Part shown: piece after piece, positions 45,763-55,971 of the stretch | Numbering within the stretch: the stretch's first letter is position 1 | How the letters are laid out: every line of letters begins with the position of its first letter | Assembly: GCA_016712045.1 (NCBI GenBank) | Contig: JADJRV010000013.1 | Location: forward strand, 18,476-82,475 | Source: Chloracidobacterium sp. | Lineage (GTDB): Bacteria > Acidobacteriota > Blastocatellia > Pyrinomonadales > Pyrinomonadaceae | Length of the DNA: 64,000 nt | Direction: 5' to 3' | Made by a program: the position numbers and the translations under genes | The notes under the pieces: generated by a model | Databases searched by the model: none | What the model saw: the letters and a program-made list of their open reading frames with translations, nothing else | What the model was told of the DNA's origin: nothing

Positions 45763-48700
45763 TTACGGTAAAGGCAGCGACAGCAGATGCCCGCGATAGA
45801 CGAAATAAACTTTCTTGCCGGGTTCATCGACCCACATATTCATACTGTTAAACCTGATCTTTGGCACTTTCATTATGGGCTTAAAGCCAAAGGTTTTGGT
45901 CTCGTAAATGCCGATCTCGGTCAATCCCTTTTCCTCGTCGATCATTGCGGCCCAGTATTCGTTGGGTTTTGCGGTCTTTTGCAGCGCACGGTAGGTTTGC
46001 TGGGCAACGGGACGAAATTCGCCGGGAGCAGGATTTGCGACTCCGGTCGCCGGATCGACGAGCAGTAAATTGCCCGGCTCGGAATCAGCGAGTGCAGTAT
46101 CTTCATCGTCCGAACGGTAATAGCGATAGTCGTTTCGGATGACGAGGATCTTGTTTATAGACGGAATAAACGCGAGCGGATAGCTCTCGCCGTAGCCCTC
46201 TAACTCGACTTGATATTCCTTATTGGTGGTCAGATCGACGCGAAATATGGCCTGTCCGGATTGGTCATCCTGTTTGCCGACGAGCACCCAACGCCCGTTT
46301 GGCGTAATGACGGGGTTGCGATAATTGCCGTCACGCACCTTGGTCAGACGTCCGCGAACGACCTTAAACAATCCATCCTCCGACGCACGTATCTCAAGGT
46401 CCGCAAGCCGAGCTTTCCACTGCTCCTCACCCGCCGGGACGCCGAGCCCGTCACGCATCGGCAAAAACTCGACACCGGCGGGTTGGGATGTGATCCCTGC
46501 GACCTCGCTGCCCTCGATCTTGTACCAGGCGTAGCCCTCATAGCGGCGCTTTGCCCGAAGCTCGGCCTTTTTGCCCTCGATTTCCTCGGAATAATCCTCG
46601 ACCGGGGCGTTTTCATCATCCGGGTCGCCGTCGATCTCTTTTTTGATCTTGTCGCGGACGGCTTTTTCGCTTGCCGCCACGCGAAAATCCGACCCGTCTT
46701 TCCAAACGGCAACGGCGTTAAGATCATCCGCCGCAAGTACTATCTCCAGCCCCGGTATCTCGCGGCTGAGGCGGTATTTGAGTTTTGCGGGAGCTTGCTT
46801 GAGTCCCGCAAAATATTTATCAAGCCCGACAAAAAATTCAAACTCGCCGCCGCCGCCGTATTCGCCGTCGGTGCCCGTCATATAGACGCGGCGTCCGCCG
46901 ACGCGACTGAGCATTATCAGCTCCTTTGCCTCGCAATACGCACCGCCGCACGAGATAAACGGCGGCAGCTCGTCAACTTTGTTATGGGCGAGATAGCCCT
47001 TGATCGCGTCAAATTCCTCGCCGCTCAGCGGTCGCTCGCGATAACGCGAATCGTCCTCGTCCCAGCTAAACATCACGCGGTCCTTGTAGATCCGGATGTA
47101 ATTGTCGTCGTAGGAATAAATGCCGACGAGGTCGTCAGATTTCTTGACCTCGGCCTGTAGCTCTTTTTCGGTGGCAATGATCTGGTCGTCATTACCCGCA
47201 CCCGACCAGCCGTTGTAGAGCGAACTGTCGCCGAGGCTCTGATAGACGGCGTAGAGATATTCGTTATAAGTTTCGGCAACCCCATCGACCATAAACGCAC
47301 TGCGGGCCCCAAGTATCTTTGCCTCGTTCGGGTGACGTGCCAGCACGATCGCGCGCGCCTCAAGCGAATCTTCGGATTCGAGATAACGCTCGGCTGCGGT
47401 CTGCAACAGCGGATTTGGCGATTTGAGATTTTCCGCAACCTTTGGCACCTGCAGCGGCAGCCGCAGCAGACGGGCACACGCAAACAGGGCAGTCTTGCTC
47501 TCGATATTGCCGTTGTCGAGGATCGCGTCGTAATCGGCAGAGTCCTCAAGCAGACACGCCGAGATGCCAAGCGCCGTCGGCGTGCCGGTGCGGATATCAA
47601 AAATATCGGTCGATTGCTTTTCGCGAAGCTCCTTTCGCTGGCCGAGCAATCTGATGATCGTGTCGAGATCGGCGACGCCGCGTTTCAGATCACGAAGCAG
47701 CAGTATATTGATCGCCGCATTTTGCCAGCGGAGTATCATCCTCCGGTAAGCCAGGGCAAGAGGTTTGTCTTTTGTGTCGAGCACGGCGATGCGATCGACC
47801 ACACCGCGGGCTAGCACATCCGGGATCGCGGGTGCCTGTAGCAGCGTCCGCCCAAGGCTCGCGCGGATCTCAGCGGGCGTTGGGGCTCGTTTACCTTCGT
47901 TCTCGTAAGTTGTTGCGTAATTAGATGCAACGGCGTTGGCGTTAGCGGCCAAATTCGCTTCGTTGTCCATCTCAGTGCGGACGCCTTTGGCGGCGGTCTC
48001 AAGCGCGTCTAGCTGCTCAGTAAGCGAAAATCCATTGCATTCCCAAATCGCACTGACGACAATGTCACGCTCATACGACTGCGACATCTCAGGCAAAACG
48101 CGACGCAACGCCGGAACAGCCCGTCCGTCTTTTTGTTTCGCCAAAGCCGCGACTGCCGATGACCTAAATGGAAAGGCGATGACTTGAGACGTCTTTGATG
48201 ATCCGGGACATTTGACGCCGGACGGTTGGCCAAATGCTGGCACGATTGGATGCCGGATTCGCCGCATTTGCTGCAGCATTGCGGTGAATGCAGCATTGGC
48301 AACCGGCACGGACTGTATATGCTTTTCGTCAAGTATCTTGATCAGCCCCGGAACGCTTTCCGGTACCTCGATCTCGCTGAGTTTTCGGACAAGAGCGCCG
48401 CGCGAATCATCGACGTCGATCGCCCATTTTTGATCCTCGAGCCACGGCAGCAGAGCTTTGACGACCGCCGCGTTGCCGATGTTTAGCTGGGCTATCAAAT
48501 TGCGAACCGCATTGCTGCGAGCTGTCGGATTATTGCTACCGACAAGCTCGATCATTTTGTCGACGTACGTGTCCTCGGGCGGATTGAGAATGAGGGTGGT
48601 GAGGCCGGTATTCGTCTGCCCGTTGACTACGAGCTTAGCAAGTGTCTCGTCACCGAGCAGCGAGAAATACCATTCGTCGCGTCCGGACCATTCTTTTTCG

Positions 48701-49500
48701 CTGAAAAGCGCGTCCATCGCGAGATCACGCATTCCGGGCATCGCATTTTTGTCCTCAACAAATGCTTTTAGCGCGTCGCGGTATGTTTCGATATCGCCGG
48801 TCGAATTGGTATCGAGTGCGTGGCGATACTGCGCCCAGGTCGCCAGCACCTTTGATGTTTTTAGCGAACTGTCGCCTAACAGCCGATCAATGATCGGTTT
48901 TGCCCGGTCAAAATCGACCCGTGCGAGCGAGAGCAACTCGGTTTGCCCCGTTACATATTCGCCGCTGTCGTTAACGCTCGACGCTTTGCGGGCGAGATCG
49001 GAGCTAAAATACGGGCTATTATACATCAGCCACTCTTTGATCATTCGACGTTCTTCTTTATTGAATCTTTAACAAAATCGGCAGCTTTCGCGTCGCCCTT
49101 TAGCACATTGAGATAGCTTGTCAGCAAAGCCGGCTTTTTGCTGATCTCTTTCATTATCCGGCTCCGGGCCTGATCGGAAATCTCCGGCATGTAACGCAGA
49201 TCCTGAGCCGAATTGTTTTGCCGAAGCCAGTAATCGAGCAGCTCGTCGATAGGAGCATTGTCCTTTGGCACGTTAGATTTGCTGTAAAATTTTTCGTCGC
49301 GGTTGTAAAGCGAAGTCTGTGGGACGAGCGGATTTGGCGGTGCCGGAGCGGGCAGCCGAAGCAAAAGCTCGATAGGATCGTCCTTTGCCGCCGTCGAACC
49401 TGAACCTGCAGATGAGTAAAACAGGAAGAAATAGCCGGCGACGAGCAGTCCTACGCAAAGAGCCGGCTGCTCGCAAGGTTCGCTGTAAATTTGCGGTCAT
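45763..49500 (-). CDS. Large HEAT-repeat protein with C-terminal propeller-like domain (one or two frameshifts)
   Basis: If joined, the product has about 1245 residues. It begins MTANLQRTLRA at 49500. With one base restored near 49455, a membrane/signal segment appears (CVGLLVAGYFFLFYSSAG). A helical region follows (IDELLDYWLRQNNSAQDL), then a TGA at 49041 that overlaps the ATG of the long downstream frame (ATGA). Homologues I know continue through this point (WLMYNSPYFSSDLARKA), so I treat it as one gene, though two coupled genes are possible. Helical HEAT-like repeats run through the middle (VPGLIKILDEKHIQSVPVAN, AVAALAKQKDGRAVPALRRV). The C-terminal 250 residues are beta-rich and propeller-like (NPVITPNGRWVLVGKQDD). 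Function is unknown; probably periplasmic or anchored. Confidence 0.72.
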
Positions 49501-49627
49501 AGCGGGATTATATTCTTTTCTTTTCACAAATCAATCCGTTTTCTGTCAATCTGTAATCGTTTCGGTAGATGCGGACTTTAGAGGCTTTAACTATAATCAA
49601 AGTTCGCCGCGATTTGCGAAAAATTAA
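49501..49627. promoter_or_regulatory. Divergent promoter region between the HEAT gene and the polysaccharide cluster
   Basis: This 127-base AT-rich gap (TATATTCTTTTCTTTTCAC) separates two divergent genes and is the likely start of the exopolysaccharide operon. No clear -35/-10 pair stands out. Confidence 0.3.
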
Positions 49628-51094
49628 GTGGACCAAAACTCAAATATCTACCGCCTGACCGACAAGGCTCTGCAGCTATCTCTGTTGCTGCTGGCTCTGT
49701 GCGCACCGGTATCGATCGCTGCGACGCAGATTTCATGGTCGCTCGCGCTTTTGTTTTGGCTCATCAGGCTGGCGTTCGTCCGTCCGACATTTAAAACGGA
49801 CGGGATCACCACCGCGATCCTCGCGTTTGTGGGCCTCACACTAGTTTCGTCGTTTTTTTCGTATGAGCCGCAGATTTCTCTGCGGAAAATGGTCGCCGTG
49901 TCGCTTGTGACGATAGTGCATCTGGTAGCTCAAAATATCCGCGATACAAAAATGGTGCGGCGTGCGATCGTTATCTTATTGCTCTCGGGCACCGTTGCGG
50001 CTGCGTATGCGATCGGAAAGTTTGCCGTCGGAGCGAATCTAAAGGTCACAAAGCTCACCGCCGACAGTCCTCTGCGGGCCGCAGGTGTGCAAGAAGGGGA
50101 CACGATACTCATAACGGGCGATAAAACCATCGCCACGCCGGACCAGCTTGCGGCGGCGGTAAATGCTTCGCAAGATACGAAAATCCTCGTCAAGATCTAT
50201 CGCTATCAGCAGGTTCTTGATTTTTATATGGCGCCGACGCAGCGGCAAACCGACGCCATGACCCGATTTGGCATCGAGGCGTGGTCGCCCGGTCGAGACG
50301 TGCGGGCATCGGGTTTCTTTGGGCATTACACAACCTATGCTGAGGCCGTTCAGTTGCTTGCGTCGGTCGCACTAGGCCTACCTATCATGGCTCCGGGCGG
50401 GCTGTTTGCTAGGAATAAGTTATTGCTCGGAGCGGTGCTTGCGGCGTTTGGTTTTGCTCTTTTTCTTACGGTTACCCGGGCGTCGTGGGCAGGATTTATG
50501 ATCTCAACGGCGGCGATGGTGCTGATCGGCACATCGCGAAAGACGATATTGGTCTGCATCCTTTGTGCCGTCCCTTTGGCTGTCGGCGGCCTGTATTATT
50601 TACAGCAAAAGCGTGACGTTGCCTTTGTTGATGCCGGCGACAACTCGACTACTTGGCGGATGACCGTCTGGCGTGAAGGCGTCAACGTACTCGTCTCAAA
50701 CCCGCGGCACCTCGCCGTTGGCATCGGAATGGACTCGCTCAAGACCCATTGGCAGGACTGGGGTATGTTTGATAACGGCCGACTGCCGCTCGGCCATATG
50801 CATTCGACGCCGCTTTCATTGGCATTCGAACGCGGCGTGCCGGTGCTGATCGCTTGGATAATATGGATGTTTTTATACTTGCGAATGCTCTGGCGGGGCT
50901 TTCGCAGCGGGGAATTTGACTGGTTCGAACGCGGCGTTTTGCTAGGTGCTCTGGGCGGTGCCGTAGGTTTTCTCGCAAGCGGCCTGGTCCATTACAATTG
51001 GGGCGACTCTGAGGTCGTGATGATATTTTTCGTCATAATGGGTCTGAGTATTTCGATCGCAACCAGAGCGACTAAGGCCGCTGTGCCGGCGTGA
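49628..51094 (+). CDS. O-antigen ligase/polymerase-like protein with an inserted PDZ-like domain
   Basis: The 488 residues have about ten to twelve hydrophobic helices and the Wzy/WaaL-type features: a periplasmic loop with RASGFFGHYTTYAEAV and a later loop with NSTTWRMTVWREGV and LGHMHSTPLSLAFERGVPVL. Between early helices (about residues 138-200) lies a soluble insertion, KLTADSPLRAAGVQEGDTIL with VNASQDTKILVKIYRYQQ, that has the look of a PDZ domain (the SPLRAAGVQEGDxI turn). This is unusual for the family. It probably polymerises or ligates undecaprenyl-linked glycan in the inner membrane. The start is a GTG at 49628 with no strong SD. It opens the polysaccharide cluster. Confidence 0.85.
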   Translation: MDQNSNIYRLTDKALQLSLLLLALCAPVSIAATQISWSLALLFWLIRLAFVRPTFKTDGITTAILAFVGLTLVSSFFSYEPQISLRKMVAVSLVTIVHLVAQNIRDTKMVRRAIVILLLSGTVAAAYAIGKFAVGANLKVTKLTADSPLRAAGVQEGDTILITGDKTIATPDQLAAAVNASQDTKILVKIYRYQQVLDFYMAPTQRQTDAMTRFGIEAWSPGRDVRASGFFGHYTTYAEAVQLLASVALGLPIMAPGGLFARNKLLLGAVLAAFGFALFLTVTRASWAGFMISTAAMVLIGTSRKTILVCILCAVPLAVGGLYYLQQKRDVAFVDAGDNSTTWRMTVWREGVNVLVSNPRHLAVGIGMDSLKTHWQDWGMFDNGRLPLGHMHSTPLSLAFERGVPVLIAWIIWMFLYLRMLWRGFRSGEFDWFERGVLLGALGGAVGFLASGLVHYNWGDSEVVMIFFVIMGLSISIATRATKAAVPA

Positions 51095-51107
51095 TCTGAC
51101 AACAACA

Positions 51108-52432
51108 TTGAGATCCGAACTCCAACAAAAATTTTCATTTAGCGTCGTTTTGACCGTTGCCTCGCGGTTTCTCATGACCGGAAACAGCGTCATCGCCGGC
51201 GTACTGGTCGCTCGTTTTTTGGGGGCCGAGAGTCTCGGCCAGCTCGCGGTATTAAATGTGGCGATCGTCATCGCGATCCAACTCGGCGGTTTCGGCATAG
51301 CCAACACAAATTCGTATTTACTGCCGGCGATCGCGAGAATGTTGTCCCGGCAGCAATTAACGGCACCTTATTTGTACTCGTTAGCGGCATTATCTGTGCA
51401 TTTTTTATCTGGACCGCCTCACCCATTTTGCTGCCCGGCATCGAAACGGATCTCGTTGCCATCGGCGTCCTCAGCATCCCGTGCCAGCTGGTCACGTCGA
51501 TCGTCAATTACCTTTTTTTAGCTCAGGGACAAGTCAAACGATTTAATATACTTGAGTTTCTCAACCAATCATTTGTACTGATAAACGTCGTCGTTGTGTT
51601 GCTGTTTTTCAGCGGCGGGCTGCGGATGCTTGTCTCTTTAAACACTGCGGCAAGTGCAGGCGTGAGCGTTTTGACACTCATTTTGCTCTACCGATATCTT
51701 AGTCAGCATTTTGCCGATTTTCCGTGGAAAGCAGACCTATCGTTGCTGCGAAAGATGCTATCGTACGCTGTAAAGATCCACGTACTTTGGGTTTCGACCT
51801 TTTTCCTCTATCGGTTTGATCTGATAATCGTCAATTATTTTAAGGGTGCGGCTGTGGCGACGGTTTATTCGGTCGCGACGCAATGCACACTGTTTTTGCT
51901 CATCTTGCCTTATGCGGTCGCAAATCTGCTGCAGAATCGCGTCGCTGCTCGCGGCGATGATAACGTCGAATTCACGTGTCGCGTGGCACGGCACACATCG
52001 CTCTTAATGTTCAGTGCGTGTGCACTCAGCATTCCGGGGATATTGCTTGTCAAAATGGTGTACGGAACAGGGTTTGACGATCTGCCGATCCAATTTTGGA
52101 TCTTACTGCCGGGGGTTTATTTTGCCGCGATGCAGGTCGTGATGTCACAATATTTTGTCGGAACAGGCTTGCCGGTCAAGCTGCCGTTCGCGTGGGTCAT
52201 CACTTTTGTCTCAAGTGTTATTCTTAATATTTTGATCGTGCCAATGTTTGGCGGGCGTGGGGCAGCGGTTGTTTCGACCGTATGTTATTTTCTGATCTTT
52301 GTCGTTATATTTATATTTTTTAAGGGAGACACTGGAAAGAAATTGTCCGATATTTTGATCCCGCGCATGAAAGAAATACGCGAGCTCCTGAGCTCTGCGA
52401 CCGGCTATTTCGTGAAGCAAAACGCAACGTAA
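51108..52432 (+). CDS. Polysaccharide flippase (MVF/Wzx-like), one frameshift
   Basis: The product has about 440 residues and 12-14 helices. The N-terminal part (VASRFLMTGNSVIAGVLVAR, FLGAESLGQLAVLNVAI) is the typical Wzx opening. The frame changes about 51335, where the corrected sequence reads AIARENVVPAAINGTLFVLV. The rest contains IHVLWVSTFFLYRFDLIIVN and VPMFGGRGAAVVST, as expected. It is thought to move lipid-linked repeat units across the inner membrane. The start is a TTG at 51108, 13 bp after the ligase gene. The next gene starts 4 bp after its stop. Confidence 0.85.
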
Positions 52433-52436
52433 TTAA

Positions 52437-53570
52437 ATGAAGGTATTACATTATCTGGACCGGGTTAATCGCGGGGGGGCTGAGACCCTCGTGGTTGACG
52501 TGGGCCGTAACGCCAAATCCGCGGGTATCGACATAACATTTGTCGCCGGCGGCGGCGGCGATCTCGAGCCGGAATTTACAAAGCTGGATGATTTTCAGCG
52601 GATCGACAGACGTCTCTCGATCGACCCGATCCAACTATGGCGGCTGCGGCGTTTGATCAAAGATCGTGGTGCCAAGATCGTCCACGGCCAACAGCCGATC
52701 GATGCGTTGGTTTTGTATCTTGCGACACTTGGCACCGGAGTTAAATGCGTTCTTAGCCTGCAAAACTATTTTCCCGATGAGCTAAATCGCAAAATAGGTA
52801 AATTTGTCATCCCGCGAATGGATGCCATTTGCCCGGTCAGTAAATGGATGCTGGAATGGTATCAAAAAGAAGAAAAGTTTGATATTGCCGAGAAGTCGCA
52901 CGTCGTCTACAACGCTGTCGATGCTGCACGGCTTGAGCCCGTTCGTACGGAGCAACGGGCCACGTTGCGTGATGAGCTAGGGATTGGTATCGATGTTCCA
53001 CTGCTCGGCATGACTGGCCATTTTTACGCCGATCAGCGAAAAGATCAGTTGACCGTGTGCCGTGCATTGCCGGCGATCTTTGAACGGTTTCCAGAGGCTC
53101 ATTTTGTGTTCATTGGCAATTTGTATCCGGGAGCTGAGGAATATTATGCGAAATGTGTGGATCTTTGCCGTGAATCGGGTATCGATACCAAAGTGCATTT
53201 TCTAGGTACTAGAAACGACGTTGCGGATATCCTGCGCGAGCTAGATCTTTTCGTATTTTCGACCGTACAGGAAGGATTAGGGATCGCGGTTGTCGAGGCT
53301 CTGGGCCTTGGCGTGCCGACGATCGCATCCGACATACCGCCCGTACTCGAAGCCGTCGGCGATGATATGCCCGAGGGGCGATGTGCCGAAATTTTTCGCA
53401 CGGGCGATGCCGCAGATCTTACGGAAAAGACCATCGCTCTGCTCGGCGACCCTAAGCGGTTAAAGCAGTTAGGTGAAAAAGCACGACTCCAGACGCCAAT
53501 TCGGTTCTCGATCGAAGCCCATCTCGTGAGCCTTAAAGGCGTTTACGACAACTTGCTTTCGGACAAATGA
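52437..53570 (+). CDS. GT4-family glycosyltransferase
   Basis: The 377-residue GT-B enzyme starts MKVLHYLDRVNRGGAETLVV (GGAE donor/acceptor loop) and has the C-terminal GT4 signature FVFSTVQEGLGIAVVEALGL (E-x7-E) with PTIASDIPPV. It probably transfers a nucleotide-sugar residue to a lipid-linked glycan on the cytoplasmic face. The stop overlaps the next start by 4 bases (ATGA). The neighbour is a close paralogue. Confidence 0.92.
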   Translation: MKVLHYLDRVNRGGAETLVVDVGRNAKSAGIDITFVAGGGGDLEPEFTKLDDFQRIDRRLSIDPIQLWRLRRLIKDRGAKIVHGQQPIDALVLYLATLGTGVKCVLSLQNYFPDELNRKIGKFVIPRMDAICPVSKWMLEWYQKEEKFDIAEKSHVVYNAVDAARLEPVRTEQRATLRDELGIGIDVPLLGMTGHFYADQRKDQLTVCRALPAIFERFPEAHFVFIGNLYPGAEEYYAKCVDLCRESGIDTKVHFLGTRNDVADILRELDLFVFSTVQEGLGIAVVEALGLGVPTIASDIPPVLEAVGDDMPEGRCAEIFRTGDAADLTEKTIALLGDPKRLKQLGEKARLQTPIRFSIEAHLVSLKGVYDNLLSDK

Positions 53571-54707
53571 CGCTAAAAGTGCTGCACATCCTCGATGCAA
53601 CAAATCGCGGCGGAGCCGAGATGCTCACGCTCGATGTGTGCCGCAACGCCCGTAACGCAGGGCTCGATCTGACGTTTGTCGCAACCGGCGGCGGGGATCT
53701 TGAGAGAGAATTTGAGCGATCAGGTGCGCCGTATTTCCGTCTGCAAAGACGGCTGCCGATCGACCCCGTTCTCGTCAAAAACCTCCGCCGCATCATCAAG
53801 CAAACCGGCGCTCAGATAGTCCATGCTCAACAGGCGGTCGAGGCGATCCACCTCTATCTCGCGACCCGCGGCACCGGCGTAAAATGCGTGATGAGCCTGC
53901 AAGCCTATATCCTGGACACCAAAAATCGCATCGCGACAAAGATGATTGTCCCGCGTATGGACGCGGTCTGTCCGGTGAGCGCATCGATGCAGGAATGGTA
54001 CCGGTCGGGCGAAGGATTTACGATCACTGACAAATATCACGTGCTGGCAAACGGCGTTGACGCGGCCCGACTGGGGCCGACGAGAAAGCCGGGAACTCCG
54101 TCGTTACGAGAGGAATTGGGCATCTCGGATGACAGGGCTTTACTGGGAATGGTCGGTAATTTTTATCCCGACGAGCGAAAAGATCAGTGGTCGATCTGCC
54201 GTGCATTAACGGCAATTTTCGCTCAGCATCCAAACGCCCATTTCGTCTTCGTCGGTGCCGTTCACGACGGGGCTGAGGATTATCATCGCCGTTGTGTCGA
54301 GCATTGCCGCGACAACGGAATCGCCGACCGCGTGCATTTTGTGGGCAAACGCGGCGACATCCCTGATCTTTTGCGTGAGCTAGACCTGTTTATTTTCTCG
54401 ACCGTCCAAGAGGGTTTACCCGTCGCGGCGGTCGAGGCTCTGATGCTGGGCGTGCCGATGATCGTCTCGGACATCCCGCCGATGCTTGAGGTTGGTGGGG
54501 CCCACGCCCGAACGTTTGTGCGTCGAGGTGTTCAAAACGGGCAGTGCCGACGACCTTGCCGAAAAGGTGATCGCCCTGTTGAGCAACCCTGATAAACTAA
54601 AAATTCTCGGTGAAAAGGAGCGCGTCCAGACGGAGCAATATTACGGTATCGAGGCTCATCTGACGACGCTGAAAGCGATTTACGAAAACCTTGTCACCGA
54701 TAAATAG
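53567..54707 (+). CDS. GT4-family glycosyltransferase, paralogue of the preceding one (one frameshift)
   Basis: About 379 residues, with the same order and many shared segments as its neighbour (LDATNRGGAEMLTLDVCRNA, GTGVKCVMSLQAYI, DERKDQWSICRALTAIF, FIFSTVQEGLPVAAVEAL), so it arose by tandem duplication. The frame changes at the G4 run 54497-54500. Removing one G reads EVGGPTPERLCVEVFKTG and continues to the stop at 54707. Sugar specificity may differ from the neighbour. Confidence 0.9.
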
Positions 54708-54713
54708 TCCCGT

Positions 54714-55808
54714 ATGCGTGTTTTAGTTGGAATGCCTGACAAAGATTCGCTCGGTGGGCCGATATATTGCGAGCCGCCGTTTGTCGCCGCGCTTCGTGCG
54801 GGCGGTGTCGAGGTTGACGAAGAAACTTACGTATATGGCGGTAGTGCGGATCAGACACCGCTGCTAAAACGGATAAAGCGCGTGCTCGATGCGGCAAAAC
54901 GGCTTCGCCGCCGGACGCGCGATAACAAATACGACATCATCCATCTCAACACCTCGATCGACGAAAAATGTGTTGTCCGGGATCTCGTGACGTTCGCTTT
55001 TTTGCCGGCAAATGTACCGGTCTATCTCAAAATGCACGGCTCGATCGCCCGGTTTCTTGCGACAAAAAGTCTTGTCTGGCGATGGGCGATGCGACGTTTG
55101 TTTGCGAGGGCGGCGGGCATCGGCGTGCTGTCGAGCGAAGAGCGTGAAAATTTTATCCGTGCCGGCTGCCCGCCCGAAAAGCTGTCGCTTGCCAAACTCG
55201 TCGTCGAAGGCGATATCTATTCCGCCGATCCCGGTTTCCGCACCCGTCACAGCGTCAGCCCCGACACGCCCGTCCTGCTCTACAGCGGCCGTTTTGTCGA
55301 GGCCAAAGGCCTGCTCGATGTAATCGCTGCGTGTGGTGAATTAAAAAAAGCACGGCGCGAATTTGCCCTGTTTTGCCTAGGTGACGGCCCGGTTCGAGCG
55401 AAAGCCGAGAGCCTCGCCGCCGAGTTGGGCATTGCGGACAGCGTTCGATTTTTTGGCTACATCCCCGAATCCGACACCGCCGCCTTTCATGCAAACAGCA
55501 CCGTGTTCGTCTTTCCGACCTATCACGACGAAGGCCTCCCGATCGTCATCCTAAAATCCATCGCCGCCGGCCTGCCCATCATCACCACCCGCATCCGCGG
55601 CGCCGCCGACTACATGGCCGACCCCGAAAACTGCCTCTGGACCGAACCCCACAAACCCTCGGCCCTAGCCGAACGCATCACCAAACTCCTCGACAACCCC
55701 GATCTCCGCCAAAAAATGTCCACCAACAACCGCCACCTCGCCACCCAATTTTCAGCCAAGTCCGTCGCAAATGAGTATGTTGAGCTTTATGTGAGTCTAA
55801 TGAGCTAA
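54714..55808 (+). CDS. GT4-family glycosyltransferase
   Basis: The 364-residue GT-B enzyme opens VLVGMPDKDSLGGPIYCEPP, has YLKMHGSIARF in the middle and VLLYSGRFVEAKGLLDVI plus FPTYHDEGLPIVILKSIAAG (E-x7-E with Lys spacing) in the C-terminal domain. It is not closely related to the two preceding GT4 proteins. It is probably the last gene of the first transcription block, because 163 bp follow before the next gene. Confidence 0.92.
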   Translation: MRVLVGMPDKDSLGGPIYCEPPFVAALRAGGVEVDEETYVYGGSADQTPLLKRIKRVLDAAKRLRRRTRDNKYDIIHLNTSIDEKCVVRDLVTFAFLPANVPVYLKMHGSIARFLATKSLVWRWAMRRLFARAAGIGVLSSEERENFIRAGCPPEKLSLAKLVVEGDIYSADPGFRTRHSVSPDTPVLLYSGRFVEAKGLLDVIAACGELKKARREFALFCLGDGPVRAKAESLAAELGIADSVRFFGYIPESDTAAFHANSTVFVFPTYHDEGLPIVILKSIAAGLPIITTRIRGAADYMADPENCLWTEPHKPSALAERITKLLDNPDLRQKMSTNNRHLATQFSAKSVANEYVELYVSLMS

Positions 55809-55880
55809 AAAAGAGACTAAATCGTTGTAAGATCCCGCAACGAGCGAATTCGATAAACTCGTTATTTCCCATACAAATAA

Positions 55881-55910
55881 TTGAAATTAATCGGTGATTC
55901 GGTCTTTATT
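55881..55910 (+). promoter_or_regulatory. Weak candidate promoter before the FkbM-flippase gene
   Basis: TTGAAA at 55881-55886, an 18-base spacer and TTTATT at 55905-55910. It lies in the only sizeable gap within the polysaccharide cluster. Confidence 0.3.
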
Positions 55911-55971
55911 TTGGATGGAGAACTAGCGGTCCGCCCCGATCGTTTGAGTGTAGTTTGCCTGTTAGAGTGCC

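Noticed and set aside
46210..47160. A 316-residue plus-strand frame opposite the HEAT-repeat gene
   Set aside because: It has no family motif and mirrors a strongly coding minus strand; it is a by-product of codon bias.
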